A DNA stretch of 64,000 nucleotides from Porphyra umbilicalis. Lineage: Eukaryota; Rhodophyta; Bangiophyceae; Bangiales; Bangiaceae. The DNA is taken from positions 104,043 to 168,042 of the forward strand of contig KV918920.1 in NCBI GenBank assembly GCA_002049455.2, written 5' to 3'. Made by a program: the position numbers and the translations under genes. Every line of letters starts with the position of its first letter. The first letter of the stretch is position 1. Under the pieces are notes generated by a model. That model saw only the letters and a list, made by a program, of their open reading frames with translations, did no database searches and was not told where the DNA came from. Below are positions 56,696-64,000 of this stretch, piece by piece.

Positions 56696-57256
56696 ATGGA
56701 CACCACTGGGGTGACGGAGACCGGCGCCCCGGGCGCCGCCAACCCGTCACGGGGCGACCGTGACGGAGCCAGCGAGAGCTCGGGGTCTCAGGACCCCGGA
56801 GGGATCCCTCCTCGGCGGGGGCAGCAAGCCGGCACCGCCACGCCAGAGCGTGACGCGCCGAGCGACGGGGGTGGAGACGGAAGGGTATGCCCGTCTCTTC
56901 CCCCCCATGGTGCGGGGGGCACAGGCGGAAGCGTATTCCCGTCTCTCCCCCCCCACGGAGCGGGGGGTGTAGACGGAGGGGTATTCCCGTCTCTTCCCCC
57001 CGAAGGTGCGGGGGGCAAAGGTGGAAGGAGTAGTACCACAATCAAGGGGGTTACCTCCAGAGGAGGGAAGTATCGGCTGTCTCAGCCGCTCGCGCGACAC
57101 CCGCTCTGGGACTCGAGGTCCGAGAAGTCGGGCCGATCGAAACGCCAAGACATCGAGACACGGTTTACTTGCCGGCGACGACGGTGCCTCCCACCGTCGA
57201 CGCCCTTCGTCCTAAAAGGGCGGAAACCGTCGCCCGGGCCCAATTTCCCCAAATGA
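56696..57256 (+). CDS. Gag-like ORF with threefold 16-residue repeat, tentative
   Basis: The ATG at 56696 (CCGCCATGG, strong context) lies about 175 bp after the proposed LTR and primer site, where gag would begin. The 186-residue chain starts MDTTGVTETGAPGAANPSRG and is Gly/Ser/Pro-rich. It has three 16-residue repeats (VFPSLPPHGAGGVDGG type; 56885-57028, 48 bp each) and an Arg/Lys-rich end. A TTTTTGCAG acceptor-like site occurs just upstream, so a spliced leader is possible. No zinc knuckle. Confidence 0.4.
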   Translation: MDTTGVTETGAPGAANPSRGDRDGASESSGSQDPGGIPPRRGQQAGTATPERDAPSDGGGDGRVCPSLPPHGAGGTGGSVFPSLPPHGAGGVDGGVFPSLPPEGAGGKGGRSSTTIKGVTSRGGKYRLSQPLARHPLWDSRSEKSGRSKRQDIETRFTCRRRRCLPPSTPFVLKGRKPSPGPNFPK

Positions 57257-57381
57257 GAAATAACCCGGGCCATCACCAACCAAGGCAGATATTTCCCTTC
57301 ATGCATATCAAGTCCCCCGAAGCAATCATTACAAGATGAGGGGGAGTAACCATCCCGCGCGCAAAGCGTTGCACCCGCCGC

Positions 57382-58930
57382 GTGGCGCCCGGTCAGCCGT
57401 CGCATGCCGCACCCTCTCGGCCGCGCCAACCCGGCGCCCCGCGGAGCAAGGGCGCACGCGGCGGGGTGGGCCACGGCCGCTCCTCCGCCGCCTTTGGTCA
57501 GGGGACGGGGGACGCCCACGTCGCCCCTACCCCCACGTCGCCGTCCTCTTCCCCGCCGGTTGCCGCTTCCTCCGGCGCCTCCAGCGCAGGAGCGGCGGCC
57601 CCCTCCCGCCACAGGGGTTCCGTAGTTCTAAAGGGGGTGATGGTGGCGAGCTTCATCGGAGCAGCCGCGGGAAGCGTCCTGCGCACGGGTGCCACGCCGC
57701 CACGGCGGTCGCCGACGGCTCGGCGCTGCCGCTGCGGGCCACCGCCGTCGACGTGGTCGTGCCCGCGTTTGAGGTGGTGACCTTCCCCAACTGGCGGGGG
57801 GGGGGCGGAGCTTGACCGCGCCTCTCGGCGCGGGGGTCGCGTTGTTGTCACCGCGTCGGCAAACGCGAAGGAGTGGGCGTGCGCCGCCTACCGGCGGGCG
57901 TGCAGGCGGGCCCCCGGCCGGCAGCGCGCACCTGGCGATGGCCGCCGCCGCCGGCTACCGCATCGCCTTGGATGAGCGCCGCGAGTTCTTGGGGCCGGCC
58001 GCCGCCGCCGCCGCGGCATCGGCGGCGGCAGGCGCGAGGGTGGGGGTGGGCAGGGGGGGGGCTGGACCACCATCGTGCGGGCGACCCCCAGGGGGGGCCT
58101 TGGGCCCCGTGGGAAAGAGACGCTTGCGGGGGACTCCGCGCCGCCGCGCTCGTTGGGTACTCGCCGGTGGATGGGGGGAGCGTGGTGGAGGAAAGGGAAA
58201 AGCCGCCTCCGAGACGGTGGCTCCGGTGCCCATGGCGCGCGCTGGCGGCGGCGGGTGAGGGAGAGATGGACGGCGACGGCAGCACCGGCGGGCATGCTGA
58301 CGGCGCAGGCGGCTTTGCCGACGGTGCGGGCGGCTTTGCAGACGGCGCAGGTGGGATTGACGACGTTGCGGCCACGGCGGCGGCTGTGGCGTCGGCGGCA
58401 CAGCCGCTGCCGCCGTCGCTGGCGCCCAACGCTGCCGCCACGCGGCTGCGGGACGTGCGCTCGCCGGCAGCGGCCGGTGGATCCATGGCACCACCTGTTC
58501 GGACCCCGCCGGTCGTGTTGGATGTTGTCCCCGTGTGGGGGGGCATGACGGCCTCCGAAGCGGCGGCGGCCACGCCGTCTGCCACCGCCCCCGCCGCACC
58601 ATGTGTGTTCTTTGCCCCCAACGCGATTTCTGGCGCCACATCGCCGCCATCGCCGTCTGTCTTGGTTGGCGGCGGCGGCGATAGCAGAGGCGGTGGCGGC
58701 GGCGTGTCCAGCGTCGGCCGGGCGTTTCCCGGCTGGTGGCCGCCATGCTTCAGTGGCAGCCGCCGTTCGCCACGGCGGCGGCGGTTGCTGCCTATCTTTC
58801 GTCTTGTGAAAACGGTTTTCTCGTTTCGCAAGTCCAGGGCGTTTTCGCGAACGCGCTTTCAGTGTCGTCGTATTTGAGCTCTTTTGCCCGACCAGACGGA
58901 CCAATAGATCGGCATTCCCCTAGCCTTTAA
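57382..58930 (+). CDS. Hypothetical low-complexity locus in several phases, weak
   Basis: Stretches that look like protein occur in different plus-strand phases: a hydrophobic SVVLKGVMVASFIGAAAGSV, then ATAVADGSALPLRATAVDVV and FEVVTFPNWRG. After a G10 run (about 57788-57797) come VVVTASANAKEWACAAYRRA and YRIALDERREFLGPA. From 58266 a chain begins MDGDGSTGGHADGAGG with three GGFADGA-like repeats. Near the end FLVSQVQGVFANALSV appears. Phase changes may be homopolymer indels or introns. Neither one gene nor several can be established. Confidence 0.28.
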
Positions 58931-59400
58931 GACAGTGTACTATCCAAAATGCGTACAGGGGCCCCCATTCTAACTTTTTTCCGAGCTAGTGCACGTTGCG
59001 AGAGTACTTGCAAAAAAGCGGGATGGCCGCGGAGAAACCTCGTACGGCTCAGGCGGGCGTCGCCGTACGGTGAGTCGGACATGGTTAGAAGTGTCACTCT
59101 ACAACGTATCTCTGCATGTCTTTTTGCAGCATGGCCATACGTTCGGCGTTTGTGAGGTCCAAACATGTGATGGAAGGGTTTTTTTCTCGTTCAGATGGCT
59201 CGAAACGGGGGGTCTGTGCTTCAGGCGAGCTGCAAGCGAGGATGCGTGCTGCGTATGACCGCGTCGGGTGAGGAATTGAGCGCGCAATTGGTGGAACCTG
59301 CCCCTGAGATGCTCCAGACGGTGTTTTTGTTCGTCAAAGTTTTGAACGCCCAGCAGAGGGCCAACATCGGGGACAGCCGAGACGCGTGGAATGTGGTTTG
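58931..59400. other. Short region with possible exon fragment next to gypsy copy B
   Basis: From 59195 to the LTR at 59401 a plus-strand frame contains EMLQTVFLFVKVLNAQQRAN, natural in composition, and runs into the LTR. It may be an exon or gene end interrupted by the insertion. Not assignable. Confidence 0.3.
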
Positions 59401-59794
59401 TGTCGTATGAACAACGTTAGTTCAATTACCAGTGTACTGAGACCGACCGTAGCCAAGCAATAAAGCGAGTTCTATCGCCGTCGCGGCGAGGAAGAAGACC
59501 TTTTGTTGAAGGGCATCCGATGGGGAGCCGGGTGGCGCCCACGACGGCGACCCCGCACCCACGGTGATTTAATACAAACGAGGGCACCGGTCGATCGACC
59601 GTCCAATCACAAGCGATCGTAATGAGTGCCGGCAGACAGATAAGACAGGCAAGCAAACAAACAATAAAAATAAACAATGCGGAAGTAACCCCGCAACGGG
59701 CGTGCCACAGGCCAATTCCCACAATACATGGGCTTTGGTCAGTCAAGGGAGCTACTTGTGGCCAATTGCCAATTGGGAATAGAGATATGCTACA
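59401..59794 (-). repeat. Gypsy 3' LTR, copy B
   Basis: 394 bp; minus strand TGTAGCAT to CATACGACA. Its U3-like start matches the LTR at 42124 and its end matches the LTR at 34972. Confidence 0.85.
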
Positions 59795-59951
59795 TACCTC
59801 CAGCGCGAGATTCGACCCGTCCCGGTGAGATCCGAGGATGGTGAAACCCGATTGGGCGATCGCGGCCTCTTACGGGCCCGCGCGGGCGCATCCGCCCAGG
59901 CGGCGGCAGCCGTGGGGCGGCGCACCGCCCAGTCCCTATTTGGGGGAGGTG

Positions 59952-60369
59952 TGGTGAAACGCAGTGGAGATAGGGGTTGGGGGACCACGGTGAAGTGGTT
60001 GAGTGGCTTGAGCTTGTGTGTGTGTGTGCGAACGTGCTTTTTTAGTTGTCCTCAGGTTCGCCCGCCATTCCCAACCGAGAGCACCTCTAAAATAGTCCCC
60101 ACCGGCCCAAGTGCTCCCCCCTCTCGCGCCCACACCGACGCCCACGCCCTCGCACTAAATCGAATCACTCACCAAATCAAAAGCCACTAGAGCAAAGCGA
60201 AGATCAAATCCAAAACATGCCAAAAGTAACACCCCAATATCGCCCAACACGAATGTGTGCAACTTGACCACGTCTTGCAAATGTACCATGTGGGGTACCA
60301 TAAGGGTCACAGACCATCATCCAACCGCGATCCGCCAGTGGAGTCGGCAACGAGCATCACAGTCGAACA
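59952..60369 (-). mobile_element. Solo copia LTR with perfect target duplication
   Basis: 418 bp, minus strand TGTTCGACT to GCGTTTCACCA, the same family and length as the LTR at 48086-48503. Flanked by AGGTG on both sides (59947-59951 and 60370-60374). Copy A of gypsy shows the same locus without it. A solo LTR arises by recombination between the two LTRs of a full insertion. Confidence 0.85.
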
Positions 60370-60735
60370 AGGTGGCGGTTCGCCGTCGTCGGTCGCGACC
60401 GTCTGGCCACGCACGCGTGGGCGTGGGTGGCGGGCAGCTGACGCTGCGGGTCCGACCGGCGCTTGGGCGTACGCGCGCCCGCGCAGGCGAGTCGGCGTCG
60501 GCGAGGGCGTGGGGGCCAGGCGGCCGGTTGCCGGGCGACGAAGGTCGGGGTTAAGACCCGTTGATGCGCAGGTGCGTCGTGCAACACGTGGTGGGGCGAC
60601 TGTCGTCGGTGCCGAGTGGCGCTTCCTTCGTCGGGGTTTTGACTACCCCGACGACACGGCGAAGGCCGGGACGCGGGTCCGTGTTACCGAGAGTGGAGGT
60701 GGGGTTCGCACCTCAAGGCCCGTTACCACCGAGGC

Positions 60736-63233
60736 GTGCGCGCGGTGCAGCACTGGCTGAGTGGTCATCGTCGTGCCGGCAGGCGCCGACCTCGTCGGGG
60801 TGCTGACTCCCTTGGCGACGAGGCGACAGCCGGGGCGCGGGTCCGCGTTGTGTCGGCACGGGGCCATCCCGTGTCTTCGTGCTCACGCACAGGTCACGGC
60901 CCAACGGCAAGGTTGAGTAGGGGTGCGCCGCCGCGAGGTGGCACACCGCGAGGTTGTGGACCCGGTGAGTGTGGGTTTGCGCTGGGTGGGGGGGGCGGCG
61001 CGCTCGGCGGCAAGCGTCGCAAGCCAGGCGACGACGGCGGCAAGGGCGGCAAGCGCTGCGTCGGCGACGACAAGGGCGGCAAGCCCGGCGGCGAAGGCGG
61101 CGAGGGCGGCAAGCGCTGCGTCGGCGGCAAGCGCGGCAAGCCCGGCGGCGACGGCGGCAAGGGCGGAAAGCGCTGCGTCAGCAGCAAGCGCGGCAAGCCC
61201 GGCGGCGACAGCAAGGGTAAACACCCCCGAACGCCCAACGCTATGGCGGATTCGGCCGCGATGGCGGTTGATGTCGGCGTTGCCGATGACGGGGTGGTCA
61301 TCAACGGGGCGCATGCCGCCGCAGGAGGCCATCCGGAAGTGGATTGCTCCACGGACCCGGAGGTCTTGCGCCAGTTTCGGCCTCACGGCTCGTACTACGC
61401 ACACGAGGAACCTGTGGAGGTGATCGATGGGGTTCCGAGGGTCACCGACAACCGTCTGTACGAAATGTGCGTGCGCAACCGCGCCCTTGCGCACACGCGT
61501 CGTGTCTACGCGCATGACGAGGCGTTGCCCGACTTCGTTGACATGATGGCGCAAGCCGGGTTGCCGGACCACGCGGGCGAACGCGTGGTCGAGGTCCATG
61601 GGGACGCGTACTTTGGGAACCAGGGCCCCCAGCGTCGTGTGTACGAGGTGATGTCGTTTTGCAACGAGGTCGTGCGCTACCAAGTGCACTAGCACCCGTT
61701 CCACCGTTTGGTGTACGCCAATGCGCTTCAGTTCCCTGTGAAGGGTACAGAGACGATCGAGGCAGCGGCCAACTCGTTTTGCCGCTTGTTGCGCAACTGG
61801 CCGAAGGCCGTCTTCCTCAAGCGGGCTCTCGCCGAGGACATTTCGGTCCCGTTCGGGCACGACTCCGGTCTGGAGCCGTACCTCGAGCAGCTCGCGCTGG
61901 TGAAGCTCGAGGAGAACGACAACGTCGAGCATGACCGCAGTCCGCGGGTCACCGGGTTGCCGAACCCCTTCCGGTTGCCGATGTTCCCATCCGACCACGG
62001 TCGGGCCGCCGACACGCGCTTCTTTCGCGGTCGCGAGTTGATGCCCACCGCGTGGGCGGCTGGATTTCTCCGTGCGCCACGGACGTTCGACTTGTCCCGT
62101 TGGCTTTCGCCTATCCCGGCGTGGGAGCCCCACACGGGGTTGTGGTTGGCGACCCCCGTAGTGGTGTCGTACCTAGCGCATGCGTTGCGCAACGCCTACA
62201 GCTCCGTCTGGCAGGAGGTGTACTCCGAGTACTACTGCAACTTAGTTGCTGCGTGGGTTCACACCCTGCAGGAGGACAAGCTCTTCGTCCACTTGGACGA
62301 TAGGACGCTTCGTCATTTCGACGCGTTGCATACGTCCAAGTTGAAGGACGCGCCCGACGGCGAAGCCAAGTACGTCTTGTACGGAAAGATGCGTCAAGCC
62401 GTGACGGCGTTTCCCTGGCGGGAGGTCCATAAGGACGTGGTCTGGCGCGACCGCGACTCCGGGGAAGCCCGTCAGGTGCGGGTCACGGTCGACCCGACCA
62501 AGGAGTACGGCTTTTGCCTTCGCCACCCTTGTGTCGATTTCGACTGGGCGTTGGACCCAAACGCGCCACTCCCGATGGCTTGAATCACATCGAATCATCC
62601 CGGGGTGTGGCATCGCGGTCGTCGGACCTGGGCTCACGCCGTTGGCGACGCCCGCGAGGGCCGCTACCGCCCGCGTACTCCGCGGCGCGATCGCTCGCCA
62701 TCTCCGCCCCGATCGGTGGATGCCACTTGGCCGACCCGCGCGTCTTCCTCCGCGGCGGTTTCCTTGTTTGGTTCGGCGCGCGCGCACGATGTACGCGCTC
62801 GCGCGCCCCGTGGGGCAGCCTTGTCGGCGGTGGCTAACGCCTGGGTCGAGCAGATCGCAGGCCTGCGGACCGCTGTGGAGCGCGCGGACGGACGGGGTGT
62901 CGAGTCGGCTTTGTCCATCATTGGACAGGCCGTGGCTCGCGCTGTTGACGGCGATGCCATTCCGGGCGATTCGCCCAGCACCTCGAGGCTATCCAGCCAG
63001 AGGAGGAGGTTACGCCGGCGCGCTTCAACGAGCAGAGCATCCTTGGTCATCGGACCCATGAGGGTGGGGGCCCGTCGACGGGGACTCTGCACTCGGCGCG
63101 CAACACGCGTGTGCGTAGTGTCTCGCAGGAGTCGGCGGCCAGTGTTGGCGCGAGCCGCGATCTCTGCCGGGACTCGCGTCGTCATGACGACGAGGAAAAG
63201 CGAGGTTCACTGTTCAGTGACTTGCTCGGTTGA
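60736..63233 (+). pseudogene. Antisense extra ORF of gypsy element, copy B
   Basis: The more complete copy of the antisense protein. The frame is open from 60736. Gly/Lys/Cys repeats (GGKRCVGGKRGKPGGD type, about 61009-61215) precede a possible start at 61243 (MADSAAMAVDVG). Two in-frame stops, TAG at 61690-61692 and TGA at 62581-62583, and a frameshift near 62960 break it. At the TGA, copy A has CGA (Arg); at the TAG, copy A has a Leu codon. No hAT element is present. From 60736 to the corrected stop at 63231 the span is about 830 codons. The end is Arg/Ser-rich and acidic as in copy A. Function unknown. Confidence 0.65.
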
Positions 63234-63341
63234 CCCCGGCGGGGGGGTGGGGCTGCCAATGTCGAGGGCTTACGCCTTTTAAGGTGTTGATGTTTCTTCG
63301 TCTTGTTGTTGTTTGTCGTTTGACATGTTTGTATCCACTTC

Positions 63342-63995
63342 TCAGTTTTTCTGTTTATCGTCATAGCGATGAAGAGAGTGGCAGGCCATCATGGCCCATG
63401 TTGTGGGATTTGTATCCCTTGCGTCTGCTGATAAAAGCACTTCGTACTCGAAACATGCACGTATGGCCGTAGCGTACCAATTTGTGTTGGTCCATTGAGG
63501 TATGACCACGGTTGCTTTCTCTGTGGTTGTTACCAAGCGTCGACGGACTGAGTCCAACTGTTGTACCGGAGGTACCAGAAACCCGTTGGGGAGCACTGGT
63601 ACAGAGGGATCGCTCCCGATCAGTGTCGCCTGCGCGGATTTCGGCCACACATACGTGTACGGGCCGTAAACACGGTTCAGCCGAGGGAAATGCCGCAAGG
63701 CAAGTTGGGGATTATACGCAAACTTGCGCGTCATGGACGGCAGAGTGGACTTGAGCCACGCGACGGGAATTACTTCCTTAATTGCGGCGGCTGTACTTGA
63801 ATCGGTCAACGAGACGTCGGCATGGATAACTCCGTCACCGGTAACATGGACATGTTGGATAGTGGGTATCCACGTGGAGTCCATGACGATGTTGGCCACG
63901 GTTTTCAGCCCGGCCTGTCGGCGACTTCGTCGCGTTGGCGATTTCCACTCGTACTCCGGTACATGCTTCTTCTTCTGTCGAAGGAAGCGCACCAC
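63342..63995 (-). CDS. pol: Gypsy pol C-terminal part, copy B (partial)
   Basis: Matches the last 217 residues of copy A pol almost throughout, from VRFLRQKKKHVP just after the chromodomain to the end YDDKQKN. It continues past the window edge. Conservation of this tail without a known domain suggests it is a real part of the protein. Confidence 0.8.
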   Translation of the reverse strand: MVRFLRQKKKHVPEYEWKSPTRRSRRQAGLKTVANIVMDSTWIPTIQHVHVTGDGVIHADVSLTDSSTAAAIKEVIPVAWLKSTLPSMTRKFAYNPQLALRHFPRLNRVYGPYTYVWPKSAQATLIGSDPSVPVLPNGFLVPPVQQLDSVRRRLVTTTEKATVVIPQWTNTNWYATAIRACFEYEVLLSADARDTNPTTWAMMACHSLHRYDDKQKN

Positions 63996-64000
63996 CAGGT

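Larger units (their letters stand above)
59401..64000 (-). mobile_element. Ty3/gypsy element copy B, 3' half, continues past window
   Basis: In minus orientation: 3' LTR (59794-59401), non-coding 3' region with a solo copia LTR inserted, the antisense ORF (on the plus strand), then the end of pol (63995-63342). Same family as copy A, inverted relative to it about 17 kb away. The 5' half lies outside the window. Confidence 0.85.

Overview
The window reads as nuclear DNA of a GC-rich eukaryote. It has GT-AG introns, an intron-poor 13.2 kb VPS13 gene, a nucleus-encoded plastid-type S1 protein with a phenylalanine near the start of its presequence, and both Ty3/gypsy and Ty1/copia retroelements. 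A bangiophyte red alga of the Porphyra/Pyropia kind fits best. That is an inference from style and gene content; no marker gene in the window proves it.

Left half (1-28.7 kb) is a host gene island: a membrane protein cut by the window edge (12-1502), a possible small Cys-rich ORF (2527-2760, minus), a secreted malectin-domain protein (5732-8413), prefoldin subunit 6 with one intron (9050-9738, minus), VPS13 (10372-23598), a two-S1-domain plastid protein (23890-25016, minus), LSM4 with three exons (25544-26519) and an mRNA guanylyltransferase (27188-28653, minus). Two gene pairs are divergent (PFD6/VPS13 and S1/LSM4) and two are convergent (VPS13/S1 and LSM4/guanylyltransferase). The genes are housekeeping (protein folding, lipid transfer, plastid RNA binding or translation, mRNA processing and capping) and are not an operon-like pathway.

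The middle (28.7-34.9 kb) is extreme GC low complexity that hides a C2H2 zinc-finger gene (30441-32562, minus) with a three-fold 34-residue repeat.

The right half (34.97-64 kb) is mostly mobile DNA. Gypsy copy A (34972-42517) kept gag and integrase-chromodomain but lost protease, RT and RNase H. Gypsy copy B (59401 to beyond the window) lies in the opposite direction. Both carry a long extra ORF antisense to pol, between pol and the 3' LTR. A decayed copia element (48086-53337) has a 5' LTR, an initiator-Met anticodon-type primer site and gag-pol, but no 3' LTR. A 418 bp solo copia LTR with a perfect 5 bp target duplication sits in gypsy copy B. Two short hAT-like elements (753 and 798 bp) with 8 bp duplications are nested in gypsy copy A and in copia. 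A third LTR type is proposed at 56119-56521. Between these lie poorly supported low-complexity ORFs and one unrecognised two-exon gene (44461-45640, minus).

The most novel item is the antisense ORF of the gypsy family. A second recurring pattern is that at least five host genes change reading frame exactly at C or G homopolymers. This points to assembly indels and should be resolved before these genes are called broken.
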